Numbered from the stretch's first letter, positions 32,340 through 44,319 are shown. The stretch is 64,000 bases of DNA from Heterohyrax brucei (GCA_028571685.1 CM053154.1:312501-376500), one strand, 5' to 3'. Made by a program: numbers and translations. The notes: generated from the letters alone by a model not told the origin.

Positions 32340-34080
32340 GGAGGTGAGTGGGCTTGCCTCAGATAGTGTCTAGACATACTTTGAAACAGTACAGCCACGT
32401 CCCAGAAGCAGTAACAGCCACGGAGGGAAAGGGTGGCAGGCACATGGGGACAGGGCTGAGGGTGGGAACAGGTAGGGGTGGTAAGGCTTGGTCTTGCGCG
32501 CTGTGTGCCTCACTGCTGGGCCAGGTGGACAGAAGGATGCTAGGCTGGGTGGGACTGGGGACTGGGAGTAGGGACGTGGAGACCAAGAGGCGTTGAAGGT
32601 CAGCTGGGAGGTATCCAGGGGTGGAGGGTGGAAGCCTGTACTGCGTCTTTGAACTGAGAGACAGCTTTTTCTGTTTTATTTTTGGGAACAGTTTACTCTG
32701 AAATAAGCTCTCATTTGCAGAGCAGCAGTAAGGAGAGCCCAGGCATCCCCAGAGAGCCTCCCCAGTTGCTGGCGCCTCGCCAGGCACCACGTGACTATTT
32801 TGCCGGTTCCTCAACAACGTTTGGGGCCCCTCCCCCCAAACGTCTGACCCAAGACCGGACGTGGTATCTCACTGTCGGAACTCTTCAGTCTCCTGTGGTT
32901 GGGAGTTCTGGCTTTGTCCCAGTGACGTTGACAGTTTGGGAGCATAAGGACACGCAGAGGCCCCTCACCCGGAGCAGTGAGGACACGGGCCACCAGCTGA
33001 CCTCACCCCCATCAAGTCACCTCCGTCAGGGTCTTCCACAGCTGGCTGGCCAGCGTCCGCCAAGCCCTGGGCTCAGCCTCCCCGGCTGGGACGCCCTCCT
33101 CAGGAGACTGATGCGCCTCTACCCACTGGTCAGACAGGGTGGGCTGTCTGGGGTAGGGGGTGTTGGGTTCTGGATGCAGTTCTAGGGTAGAGCTGGCAAG
33201 ACTCAGTGCCACCCTGGACATCACCCTGGAGCAGGGCGGGTGAGGGCTAGCTGGATGGCACTGGGTTGTGAGGGAGGAAAACAGGCCTGCCCTCATCCCG
33301 AAAACTGCCCTTGGATGCTGGGCTCTGGGTTGGGGGGCTGCAGGCCCGTGTGGGCTTTACCAGGTGGGCGCAGGGGGGCTGGGCAGAGTAGAGGGTGTGG
33401 AGAGAGGAGCAAAGGAGACCAGGAGGCTGCTAAGCATGGCATCGTCTTGCCTTTCTGCTGTGTGCCCGCTGGCCTGGCCCTCCCAACCCCGCAGACTTGG
33501 ACACAGCTCACTTGGGCCCACGGATCTGGGACTCCGCAGGGCGAAGACCCCAGAACTGTTTCAGCAGCTGTGTGAACATTTCATGAATAACGGCGAGGGA
33601 TGAGGAGGAGTTTGGGGAGTTCTGCTGCAGGGGTCCAGGGGGCAGGTCATCCTACTGGACACGTGGTTCAGACAGGCGGAGAGACTTGGGCAGGTGGGGG
33701 ACAGGTCACCTAAAGGGTTTGGGGCCTGGTATTCTGGAACCTACAGGCCTGGATGACAGCAACCACAGGGCGGCAGTCAGGCACTCTGTCCAGACCCTGC
33801 TTCCCAGCAGGCCCTTTGTGGGCCATGAGGGACAGACCACTACTGAGGCTGCTTAGGCCTTCTGGGCAGGAAGCAGGAGGCAGCCGAATGCCATGGGGAC
33901 AGAGGGTCCGAGGGGCTGAGGGGTGTGGAGCCAGCAGCTCCAAATACAGCCGCCCCCGCATCAGTCCTCTTGGCCAGTCTGAAGGGGACAGTGTCCAGCG
34001 GCTCTGATTCCTGCAGCCCACTTGGAAGGAAGGTTATGGCTACTGTCAGATGGTTCATTGTGGACATTTATTGTGTGTTC
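32340..34080. other. No gene recognised between VNTR and RTE
   Basis: GC-rich, mostly unique sequence downstream of CALY. ZNF511 would be expected here or further right from the human gene order, but no zinc-finger coding sequence was seen. Confidence 0.4.
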
Positions 34081-35705
34081 TTGTGGTCAGCCATCAAGTT
34101 GCTTCCCTCTGATAGCGACCCCAGGCACAACAGGGTGAAACGCTATGAGGTCCCGTGCCATCCTCACGTCCTTGCTGTGTGTCTGTCATCTAGTGTGACT
34201 TTAACAGAAATATTCCAAGTGGATGGCTTTAAAAAGAGAAATTTTGTCACAGTCGAGTAGGTTCAAAGTCCAAATTCAGGCTGACAGCTCCAGGGGAGGA
34301 CTTTCTCTGCTGGCTCTGGAGGAAGGTCCTTGTCATCAATCTTCCCAAGAGGGAAGGCCCGGAGGCCCAGGGACCCCAGTCCTGTCCAAGGATCCTGGCA
34401 CTGCTTTCCTGATTATACGAGGTCCCAAAACCTCTGCTTGCCTCCGTTTAAGTCACAAGAGGGCACCCCAAGACATGATACAACCTACGCACTTAGTCCT
34501 GCCCCACCAACCCAACTGCTGCCCGACATCCCTTGCGACATAGTGGAGGCAAGGCCTACAACAAACAGAAACATCGCGATGGCAGGACGGCAGACAGTCC
34601 AGCCAAGCTGGCTCACACATTCCTGGGGGGACACAGTTCAATCCAGGGTACAATGCTTGAGGCCACTGTTGCAGCCTCTGTGTCCGCACATGTCTGGGAG
34701 AGGGTCTTTCTCTTTTATTCTGACTCTCTAATTTACCAACCATGATGTCATGTCCAAAGACAGATCCCCCATGATGACATACCTGCCCCTTTCACGGTGA
34801 CCTCTGCCCGCCTCTGAGCTTGTAGCTGGACCCACTGGATCCTCAGGCCAGACCTCTGTGTCCACCACAGCATGGGACAAGGACCATGTGAGGTCTCATC
34901 CTTCCGAGGAGTATTCTGCTTGTCCGTCTTCCAAGGCAGATTTGTTTATTACTCTGTATTTATTCCTCTGGCGCATTGTTGTATGCTTGATTTGGAGAAT
35001 GCCACAGTTGAAAGCCCTCAGTTTTTCTTTGGTCTTCCCTACTAGTTGCCCAGCTATCACATGCATGTGAAGCGATAGAAAACACCACAGCCTAAGGAAG
35101 ACACACCGCACTTCTCTCTGCTTTTCAGTATTCTAAAGAGGTTTTTTGCAGCAGATTTGCCCAGAGCAATGTGTCTTTTGATTTATTGACTGTTGCTTCC
35201 ATGGGTGTTGATTGTGGACCCAAGTAAGGTGAAATCCTTGACAACTTCAGTACTTTCTCTGTTTACCATGATGTTGCTTACTGGCCCAGAGGTGAGGAGT
35301 TTTGTTTTCTTGATGTGGAGGTGCAACCCACACTGAAGGCTGTGGTCTTTGGTCTTCATCAATGAGTACTTCAAATCCTCTTCAGTTTGAACAACTGAGG
35401 TTGTGTCATCTGCGTAACGCAGATTGTTCGTGAATCTTCTCTAATCCTGATGCCTCATTCTTCTCCATACAGTCCGGCTTCTTAGAATGCTCATCCAAGA
35501 CACGGATTGACTAGGTGTTTATGGAGAAAGGGTACACCCTGAGGCACACCATTCCTGACTTTGAAACACAAAGCTTCCCCCTGATTATGTCTGAACCACT
35601 ACCTCTTGATCCCTGTACAGACTCCTCATGAGCACAGTTAAGTTTTCTGGAATTCTCTTTGTCCACAGTGTTAGCCAGGATTTGTTGCTGTGTGTGCAAG
35701 TGGGT
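34080..35705 (-). mobile_element. RTE LINE, antisense, split by a MaLR LTR
   Basis: 34080-34182 carries the RTE 3' end (GCCATCAAGTTGCTTCC, GATAGCGACCCCAGGCAC). From about 34653 it continues with GCTTGAGGCCACTGTTGCAG, then GGAGGTGCAACCCACACTG and TGTGTCATCTGCGTAACGC. No intact reverse transcriptase frame. Confidence 0.8.
34183..34652 (-). mobile_element. MaLR-like LTR, antisense
   Basis: CTGTCATCTAGTGTGACTTT at the start and GGGGGGACACAGTTCAATCC at the end. It is inserted in the RTE element. Confidence 0.75.
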
Positions 35706-36137
35706 TATTTCATGATTTAGAAAGTTCTAGGCCTTCGGAAGTCACAGACCTTTGCACGTCTCTGTCACCTCACTGTGACTTGTCTATGCAGCACAGTGAA
35801 GACACAGAAGAATCGCCCACAGGAAACTCAGATGTGGGGAGGAGTCTGAGGCCTGGAGCTTGGCGCCTGCAGACGAACCAGCAGCTCGGTGAGGATGGTG
35901 CAGCAGTCCTGGGGTCAGGAGAGCTTAAGTCATGGCCCACAACTGTCCCTGGGATCTGGAGGTGGCTGTGAGCCTCTGAGTCGATTGGCTTGCTTCCTCC
36001 CATGAGCGTGGCATCATACATTGGGCAGGTCTGGCCAGGGGGAGCCTGGAGAGTGATCAGAAGGCCAGGCTGGAGCATGTCATCACCAGGCCCAGGGCAG
36101 CGTCCTCCCCTACATACAATGCCGGGCTGCACCTTTA
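35706..36137. other. Downstream flank (3' UTR side) of the TIR gene
   Basis: Follows the TIR stop codon on the minus strand. No AATAAA on that strand was seen before the RTE repeat begins, so the transcript end is unknown. Confidence 0.35.
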
Positions 36138-37532
36138 TCACGCGGAGCTGGACCCAAGCCACTGGTGTGTCCTCAGCTGCAGGGAGACGTACTGGCAGAA
36201 GCACAGGCCGTGGTCCAGGTGGCCCTCTGAGCCCACATCCCCACAGGATGAGAAGTGGGAGCTGGCCAGGCAGCAGGCATAGTCAGAGGACCACTGCCGC
36301 AGGGCCACATGGAACATGGCCTCAGCATGGGGGCTATCCCCGGGGAAGGCCTCCAGGAAGGCCTGCCTGCAGTCCTCCAGCAGCACGTACACAAAGCTGA
36401 GCTTGTGGAGCGTCTGGCAGCCCATGAGCACGGAACGCCTTGCCAGGAGAACGTTGGCCTCCCCGACACACAGCGACAGCTCCCGCATCTTCCGCTTGGA
36501 AAACCTTCTGAACCAGCACAGAACACCCACCGCAGAAACCAGGAACAGTGGGCACAAGAACATGGTGACGGTGAGGAGGAGGAACCGCCATGGTCTTGGG
36601 TCCGCTGTTTCCACAATCCCAGCTATGACGAGCGAAACAGCAGATGCCATGGACAGCAGAATCAGGCAGACACCCACTGTCACGCGGCAGCCCAGGTACC
36701 GGAGGCAGGACCTGGGGGACGGGACCCCGTTCACCATGCCTATGACCCTCTTATACACCTCAGGGTCGTCCAGGACCACCCGCAGTGGGTCAGGCACAGT
36801 CAGAGTGCTGAAAGTCCCCACCTGCCATGAGGGCACGTTGTCCTCGTTGACGCAGCGGAGGGTCATCAGCGTCTTCCCGCTGTAGAGAGAGGAGAGCTGG
36901 ACCGGGGCCAGGGTGGAGCGCTGCAGCAGGTGGCTGGGCGTGCAGAGGGCCCGCGCCACCTTGCTGTAGAAGCAGCTGTCGGCCGCCTCCAGGTAGGTCA
37001 GGTGGTTGAGGTGCAGGGGGACGCGGCAGGGCCGCAGCAGGACGGGGATGACCGGCTTTCTGTCCAGGCAGTGGCGGAAGAGCGAGAGGTTGGCCTCCAG
37101 GAGGCACCAGCGGCTCTGCACGAAGTCCTGGCTCAGGACCAGCAGCACCTTCTGGCTCTGCTGGATGCACTCGGCCATGTTCTCGACGATGTTCCGCCCC
37201 GGCAGGAAGTCCCGCTCGTGGAGGCAGACCCGCAGGCCGGCGTGCTCCTCCTCCAGCCGGCGGATCAGCTCGTGGGTCCAGGTGGCGTCCAGGCTGCTGT
37301 AGCTGACAAAGAGGTGGAACTTCTCGCTGGCCTTCAGGGGGGGGATGGCCAGGGTAGCACTCTCCTGCAGGGCCCAGTCCCCCTGTGTCTGCTCTTCCTC
37401 CCCGTGCTCCTCCTCCTCCTCTCCCTCCTGCAGCACTGGGTGGGAATCCATGCCAGAGGCTTCCTGCCCGCAGTGTCTAGGAGGCTGCCCTCTGAGCCCC
37501 ACTTCTTCTGACTCTGCAAAATAGCCCAACAT
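36138..37532 (-). CDS. TIR-domain protein with two C-terminal membrane spans, single exon, unnamed
   Basis: One uninterrupted frame of 464 codons (stop TGA at 36140-36138). ATG at 37532 has a weak context; ATG at 37451 (residue 28) has G at -3 and +4 and is the likelier start, giving 437 aa. Residues 36-49 are Glu-rich. Residues 72 to about 200 form a TIR domain: box 1 FVSYSS (75-80), box 2 CLHERDFLPG (103-112) with the BB-loop Pro, box 3 FVQSRWC (137-143), and Glu146 in WCLLE, where NADase TIRs keep their catalytic Glu and TLRs also have Glu. Box 2 resembles TLR2-type TIRs. Two hydrophobic spans follow at about 283-307 and 317-340, then a C-terminal domain of about 120 residues (GEANVLLARRS, SFVYVLLEDCRQAF). 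There is no signal peptide and there are no LRR or Ig domains, so it is not a TLR or IL-1 receptor; SARM1 and TIRAP lack this layout. Intactness in repeat-rich DNA suggests selection. I do not recognise a named orthologue. Confidence 0.85.
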   Translation of the reverse strand: MLGYFAESEEVGLRGQPPRHCGQEASGMDSHPVLQEGEEEEEHGEEEQTQGDWALQESATLAIPPLKASEKFHLFVSYSSLDATWTHELIRRLEEEHAGLRVCLHERDFLPGRNIVENMAECIQQSQKVLLVLSQDFVQSRWCLLEANLSLFRHCLDRKPVIPVLLRPCRVPLHLNHLTYLEAADSCFYSKVARALCTPSHLLQRSTLAPVQLSSLYSGKTLMTLRCVNEDNVPSWQVGTFSTLTVPDPLRVVLDDPEVYKRVIGMVNGVPSPRSCLRYLGCRVTVGVCLILLSMASAVSLVIAGIVETADPRPWRFLLLTVTMFLCPLFLVSAVGVLCWFRRFSKRKMRELSLCVGEANVLLARRSVLMGCQTLHKLSFVYVLLEDCRQAFLEAFPGDSPHAEAMFHVALRQWSSDYACCLASSHFSSCGDVGSEGHLDHGLCFCQYVSLQLRTHQWLGSSSA

Positions 37533-37574
37533 TTGTCTTTGAGAGGGTGGAACACAGCTGCGACACCATCTCTT

Positions 37575-37980
37575 CAGACATGGCTCCTATGATCACAGAC
37601 ACTGTTGTGTCATGAGGAAGACGTAGCCAAGCCCTGACCCTGGTCCCTGTGAAAAAGACCTTCTCTGAAAATAGGTCTTTCTTCGGGGAGGTCATCAACC
37701 AGGTCAATGAGATCACGGCAGAGAAGCGTGAGTCCTAGTCCCTCCTGAGCGGCGTCTTACCCAAAGGGAGACACCACGTTGCGGTACGTCTACCAGCTAA
37801 AGAACACGGGCCACCAGGAACCGAAAGAGACGAAGAGGAATCTTCCCCTGAACAGACGGAGACAGCATGGCCCTGTGACACCCTAACTGGGAACTCGGAG
37901 AATAAATTCCTGTTCTCATAAGCCACCTGCTCTGTGGTATTTTGTGATGGTAGCCACAGGGCATGCAGCTGGTCACAGTG
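37575..37980 (+). mobile_element. MLT1-type MaLR LTR fragment
   Basis: Degraded but typical of ancient MLT1 LTRs: it has a stretch related to the family's gaaaatagggtctttg region and a 3' end with AATAAATTCCTG, then a GCCACC...TGTGGTATTTTGTGATGG tail. It begins about 45 bp upstream of the first ATG of the TIR gene, so any 5' UTR or upstream exon of that gene must lie in or beyond this repeat. Confidence 0.65.
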
Positions 37981-38059
37981 GGCGGTGTCACCCTCTGCAC
38001 CCAGATGCGAGGAATTTTGGAGCCAAGGCTTTCTAGAGACATCTCAGCTAGAACTAACA

Positions 38060-38215
38060 CACCAAACCCACTGTCACCAAAGCAACTCTGACTCATAGTG
38101 ACCCCTAGACAGAACAGTACCGACTTTCCAAGGGGTGCCTGGAGGATTTGAACCACTGACCATCTGGTCAGCAGCTGTAGCACTTAACCACTGTGCCACA
38201 CCACCCCCAGTTATT
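38060..38215 (-). mobile_element. AfroSINE, antisense
   Basis: The minus strand reads GGTGTGGCACAGTGGTTAAG and GATGGTCAGTGGTTCAAATC (B box), then ACTATGAGTCAGAGTTGC. Confidence 0.85.
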
Positions 38216-38219
38216 TCCA

Positions 38220-39900
38220 GAACTAACCAGGTTGAGAAGATGGAAGACGAAGAAAGAGGAAGCAGGGTAAGGCAGACCACAAACTGAAAAGGAGGAAGAG
38301 ATTGTCGGAGGGGAAGTGACAGCCGTGACCTCAGCAGAGAGAAGGCTGCTGGGACACAGAAAATTCTGGAAATCAAGATGGCAAGACAGCTCTTGAAAAT
38401 AAATTTGACACAGCATCGGATGCTCACAGAGGGCGCTGTCGTGGGGATCCCCACGGGCTCCTGGCCAGGAGCACTGCCTCGCTGGGCAGATCTCCAAGCC
38501 TGCGCCGTGGTGGTCCAGGACAGCCAGCACTCTCCTCCCAGCTGGCTCTGGTGGGGTTCGAGAGCAGGACCAGCCAAGGTCATGGGTGACATGCATCCTC
38601 AGTGTCCCACAGCAAGTCCCAGTGCTTGGTAGGTGACCTCCTCCAAGTGTCGACCCTCCCAGACTCGGGTCATTCTCAGCCTTCTTGTCATCCTAGGCTA
38701 ATGGGTGCTACACCCCTCTTTTACAAAGCCTCCCCATGTGACCCAAGGGGTGACCCTCTGTTTCCACACGGCAGGGGACAGCCAGCACCACCCACTGCCT
38801 CCCTCCTGCGTGGGCTAACACTGTCTTCCTAAAGGCACACCTCTGAGTTATCCCTGGACACTGAATCCCACTTCTAACAGGACCCTGATGTCATCGCCAG
38901 TGAAGAAGCGTAACAAAGCCAGTGGTGTTCTATTCTGCTCTTTCAAAACTAGCCGAAGACAAAACTGGGTGGCCACTCGAGGCTAGTGAGGCTACCATAC
39001 AGCCAGCAGGCTCTGCATCCCCGCAGCGGGGACCAGCCCTCCTCCTGCCAGAAAGCAGGCCTCTCCCTGTCTCATTCCCTCTGGTCTAAGAAGCCTGAGA
39101 GTCAGCTGGGGTCACGACGCAGGTGACAAGCACCGGATGGCAACACACCCACAGTTGAGGCTGTTGAGGATGCCCACACCCTTCACTGTGACTAGGGGCA
39201 GGTCTGGCTTTCTGTCTTTGAGTTTGGGGCCCACCCATTTCTGCCGGCCCTGCCCCACCCCCACCTGCACCCCCTGGCCGGTTTACAGACACAGACCCCA
39301 ATTCACTGCAAGCGGCCTGAGGCACCTTACCCTTGAGCCCAGGCAGGGGAATGGTCAGCACACCCTGTTCTCCCTGCCTCAGTTTCCTCTCCAGTTCCAG
39401 AGGGGGCTCCTGTCAGTGAGCCCTGCTGTAGCAGGGTCCAGATCAGGAGGCTCAAGAGCTTCCCGGGGGGCTGGAGGGGCCTCACTGAGGGGTGTTGGCA
39501 GGGCCGGCACCCACCGAGAACGTGAGAGGAAGGTGCTTTCAGCAAAGGCTGTTCCACTATCGCTGTCAGTGGACGGGGGAGGGAGGCATCCTGGAGCCCA
39601 GCCCACACTGCCCTGATTGCTTTCCCTGCCCAGACGCTGAGTCCTGCCCTTCATCTCACAGGTCACCTAAGACAGGTGTCCTGGGATACTGGAAGGGTGA
39701 CAGGGACCTGGCAGAGGACTCGGGGCCCCCAGACCCCCACCTCCTCCTTCCAGGAAGAGTGGGCCTCCCGGAGCTAGGAAGGCGCTTCAGTGGGTTTTCT
39801 GCAGAACACCCACTGCCTCCCTGCTGGCCCACCCCACAGCTCTCTGCTGGCACCCGTGAGCTCCACCTTGTGACAGGATGTCACCCCAAGCTCTGCCACG
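38220..39900. other. No gene recognised
   Basis: Mostly unique GC-rich sequence. The short frames (for example 39137-39616) have no recognisable domains. Confidence 0.4.
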
Positions 39901-39904
39901 GGAG

Positions 39905-40140
39905 CCCTAGTAGACCAGGGGTTACAAGATAGCCTGCCACCCAGAATGTCAGCCATTTGAGTCCACCAGCCACTGCCTAGGACAGAGATGTGGCACTCTG
40001 CTTTTATGAGGACTGAGAGAAAAAGTTGCCTGTGAGTCAATTCTGCCTCCTAGTGACCCTGCAGGACAGAGTCGAATGTCCCCAGAGGGCTTCCAGAGAA
40101 GGCTGCTGAGCCCTCACCACTGAGCCACCCAGGGGGTCCA
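39905..40140. mobile_element. Two degraded AfroSINE copies, opposite orientations
   Basis: 39905-40017 reads as a worn sense copy (AGTCCACCAGCC, TAGGACAGAG). 40020-40140 is an antisense copy (CTGTGAGTCAATTCTGCC, CACTGAGCCACCCAGGG). Confidence 0.6.
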
Positions 40141-41880
40141 GATCTGTCCCATTTCGCCTCTTCCATTAAAGCGTACCTGTCCTTCATCTACCTGTTAGGT
40201 CACGGGCACTGGGGACATCCCTCCCCTCCTCCCTGCCCCATCTGTCCTCAGTGGGACAGGTAGGGGCCACGACTGGGGAGAACAGACTCCACCAGGCCCT
40301 GCTCCGTGACAGCGGGGACCTTGACTGTGCAACGCTGGCTCTCAGGGAAGGTCCTTCCGTGCCTCCAATGTCCCCCAACATGGTCCCCACCGGAACCCAG
40401 AGGCACTGCTGACAGCAAAGCTTTTCTACCCTTCAAGCCTCCTTTGCCCCCTCACAGGCCCTCTTGGGTCTCTCCCGACCCATCAGCTCCCAACTCTGCC
40501 CTTCGGCTGCGAACAGGCTTGGGCTGGGGGTTAGCAACAGCAACTCTTAGCGGGGTAACCCTCCAGCACCCACCCGCACCCAGCATGGACTCTCCTCTCC
40601 CTTCTGTGGTCACATCAGTGTCCTGGCCTGCCTGCCAAGACATCAAGCTCTGTTGACAGGAAACAGACCTTGTGCAGGGAGTAGCTGGGGGGAGAGAGGT
40701 AAGGGGACAGTGAAGCCCAAACCCCTCTGAGCCCCACACTCACCCCCCATGACCCACCGTTCTGGGGCGCTTCCCAGCGACTGCTTTGATGTCAGGCCTT
40801 CTGTGGGTTCCCTCAGGGAACGAGGAAGGCGCCTGTCACAGCTGCAGACCGTAAGACAGTGAATCTCCGCAGAGCCTGAGGAGGAAGTCTCCGTCCTGTG
40901 ACATAGCCAGCGCTGGGGACGCTCCTACACTCCCAGCAGTGGCACCAGCCCCTCAACCAAAGGCCAACCCATTGCCTGAGACCTCTGACGCTCTCCCCTC
41001 CCCTGTCATCAGGAACCCTGCAGGCTACACGCACACACAGAGACCTACACGCACGCACACACACGGAAGGCCTAATCCATGACCTCTGGTAGAGCCACCG
41101 TGGAGGCGACTGCCCATCTGTCTGGCTGGACTGTAAAATCACTGGGTGGCAGTTGTTGCAGTCAGGCAAGGAAAACCATTGTGTTCTCTTCAAAATCTGC
41201 TGACCACAAGTCTCTGGGGCCCCTCCCGCCCAGGAATCTCCACACCCAGCACTTCCTGGCCTCAAGGTGGACACTGGCCGAGGCCAGGCTGCGGTGTCCT
41301 CACCCCCTGCTGTGGCAGGTCCAGCAGGCTGCAGGGACCCAGGGCAACCGGAAGCCTGCAGGAGGGACGAATCACAGAGGAGGGATGGAGGCTGGGACAC
41401 TCATCCTGGGCTCCCCAAGATCATGGAGTAGGGATCCCCCAGGCACCGTGACACAACCCACAAGGTGCTGCTGGGAGCACTCGGGACTGACTGTACCCGA
41501 CGGGGAGCCCACGGGGCTGGTGGAGGAGGAAGAAAAGCCACGCTCCGAGCCCGGCTGAATGCAGGAAGCGGCCCAGGGCTGGACAAGGGGCAGCTTCTGG
41601 GGTGGCACCAGCCTGGCAGCAGACCTGAACCTCAGACAGTGGGTGCACAGCCATTTCTTTTTCTTTGCACCTTTGAGAGATCACTGTGTCCCTTGCTTCA
41701 TGGCCTCCCCTCCATGTTCAAGGCCACAGGCATGCAGCTGAGTCCTTAACACATGGTGCACACACTTCTGTGCACTGTACATAAGCATGCAACCACATGC
41801 ACACAGTGAGCGAGCTTCTGGAGTTAGCCTGGGCAGCCCTGCAGATGCCTCTGTTCGCCAGCGGCTGGCTCAGAGAACCT
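40141..41880. other. No gene recognised
   Basis: GC-rich with a short CACGCACACACAC stretch at about 41025-41062. Several short frames on both strands, none with family resemblance. Confidence 0.4.
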
Positions 41881-41889
41881 TCTGTTGTT

Positions 41890-42795
41890 GGCAGGTGCCG
41901 TCAAGTCGGTCCTGACCCACAGCAGCACTATGGACAACAAACAGAATGAAATGCTGCCTGGTCCGGAGCCATCTGCACGATCGCTTTGGGCTCGAGGCCA
42001 CTGCAGGCAAGCGCCGTTCCGTCTTACCGAGGGTCTTCTTCCTTTTCACGGACCCTCTACCAAGCGTGATGTCCCACTTCAGGGACTCATGCCTCCCGAG
42101 AACACGGCCAAAGCATGTGTCGTGGAGTCTCACCACCCTGACTTTCAAGGAGCCTCTGGCTGCACATGGTCCGAGACAGATGGACTTGTTTTTCTGGCTG
42201 TCCAGGGTGCGCTAACCACCCTTCATCAGTGTCAGAATTCAAAGGCATCAGTTCTCGTATTCCTTATTCATTGTTCAGCTTTCAAACACACACAAAACAA
42301 TTGAAAACACCATGGTTTAGGTCAGGCACGTGTTAGTCTTCAGGGTGACGTCTTCATTTTCAGCAGATTTGCCCAATATGATGCGTCTTTCGATGACTGC
42401 TGTTTCCACGGGCGTTAATAGCAAATCCAAGTAAAATAAAATCCTTGACAACATCAATGTTTTCTTCATTTATCATGAGGTTTTCTTTTCGGTTGGTGCC
42501 ACTTGTGAGGACTTTTGTTTTCTTGATGCTGAGCTCTGTCCCTGCTGAAGGCTGTGGTGTTTGATCTTCGTTGGTAGTAAGTGCTTCAAGTCCTCTTTAC
42601 TTTCAGCAAGCGAGGCTGTGTCCTCTGCGTACCGCTGGTGGCTAGTCTTCCTCCACCCTGATGCCTCATCTTCCTCACACAGTCCAGCTGCTCAGCGGAC
42701 AACTCAGCATAGAGGTCACACATCTGTGGTCAAACGGTACAACCGTGACATGCCCCTTCCCTGACTTTAAGCCTCCACCGTAGAACAAACTGACA
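41890..42795 (-). mobile_element. RTE LINE fragment, antisense
   Basis: GGCAGGTGCCGTCAAGTCGG (RTE 3' end, reversed), TCTTTCGATGACTGCTG, GAGGCTGTGTCCTCTGCGTA and CCCTTCCCTGACTTTAAGCC. Decayed. Confidence 0.8.
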
Positions 42796-43590
42796 GATGC
42801 CTAGGAGAGGGAAGATTCTAGTTAGCTGGAAATACAAACGGTGCAGAGAGCAGGGCCCCCAGAGCCAGGCGCCAGGCGGAGGGAGCGGCTTGGCCCAGCC
42901 AGCAGCTGAGGTCTTGGGGAGTCCTGTGCTGCCTTAGCACTAAGCTGGGGGGCCCTCCCCACTCCTGCCGAGGGTTGGCATTCTCCTCCCTGTATCAGGT
43001 CCTCTGAACTGGACCCATCAGCCTCCTGGTCCACTCCCTGGGTCCCTTAGTACTGTGGGAGGCTAGGGTCTCCAGCGGCACCATGGAGAGGCAGGCAGGC
43101 TGCCTTTCCCATGCTGGTGGTGCATTCTGGGGGTTCCTCCACCTTCCTACTGTGGGCCCTCTCACACAGGAGCTGCTTTGTGTCCAGCAGCTACCATCAC
43201 AGCTGCCCTGTCCCTGTACGCACGGCACCCTCGGTGCCCTTCTGAGGGGCGCTGGAAGAGATCTGTGCTTAAACCTCTTGGATAACGGCTGAGCTGCACA
43301 CAGCCCCTGGTGGCAGCCGGTTCCAGCACACTGGCGCAGGCACAGGCATCCACAGTCCTCAGTCCCCCTTCCCTTGTTTTCCATTCACCTCAAACTCTGG
43401 GCATGCTAGCACCCCCCCACAGGAGCCCCTCCACCTCACGGCCTGGACTCAAGAGGCAGACTCCCGACCCCATGTCTGTGTTCCCAGCACAACCTAGGGC
43501 CAAGGAGGGCCTTGCCACCAAGGTGCCAGGGCAGAGCTTGCCTGTGGGAGAAGGGGGCGTAAAGACAACAGGGAGTCATGGGAGCTGGGG
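42796..43590. other. No gene recognised
   Basis: GC-rich sequence before the G-rich array; nothing identifiable. Confidence 0.35.
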
Positions 43591-43594
43591 AGGG

Positions 43595-43872
43595 GAGTCT
43601 GAGGGCCAGAGGGGGGGTCTGAGGGCAGGAGGGGGGGTCTGAGTGCAGGAGGGGGGTCTGCGGGCCGGAGGGGGGTTCTGCGGGCCGTAGGGGGGTCTGA
43701 GGGCAGGAGGGGGGGTCTGAGTGCAGGAGGGGGGGTCTGAGGGCCAGAGTGGGGCTCTGCGGGCCGGAGGGGGTCTGAGGGCTGGGGGGGGGTCTGCGGG
43801 CCGGAGGGGGGTCTGAGGGCCGGAGGGGGGCTCTGAGGGCCAGAGGGGGGGTCTGAGGGCAGGAGGGGGGGT
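43595..43872. repeat. G-rich 19-20 bp minisatellite, about 14 units
   Basis: The unit is GGGGGGTCTGAGGGCCGGA with variants. Every unit carries a run of 4-7 G plus GGG and GG runs, so the plus strand could form many G-quadruplexes. Minus-strand frames read as Pro-rich repeats and are not genes. Confidence 0.9.
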
Positions 43873-44319
43873 GTTTCTCCACATCCCATGGTCTGTGAAG
43901 GAGTCACACGCCCGTGCATGTGGCCAGCTGCCCCCAGGGCTGCCCATGCTAGGGGTGCTGGGGACACTAGTGATCACAGTTCCAGCAAGGGATCTGAGCC
44001 CTATGCTCATCCTGCTGCTGAGCTACCCAGCCACACGCTCCCCATCAGGCTGCCTGTGCTCACGGCCCTGGGCCCGGTGGGAGCACCGTGGGCGCTCACA
44101 GCCCCACATGTAGAGGGAGACCTGTGGGTAAGAGGCCCACCTGGCCCAGTACCTTGGCCCAGTGTGGAGGCTGGTGTTTGCGGGGTCGCCCACCTGGGGA
44201 AGAAGCCAGGCTGGGTCAGAAGGAGCCGTAGCAGCACAACCAAGATGGAAAACACGGCCTCACAGGTCCCGGTGCCAGAGCCGGGGGCAGCTCACCCCCC
44301 CAGGAAGCCGCGGATGTGT

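Noticed and set aside
43436-44010. Proline-rich minus-strand frames (PPSGPQTPLRPADPP type)
   Set aside because: Translation of the G-rich array in two frames at once; not a proline-rich gene.
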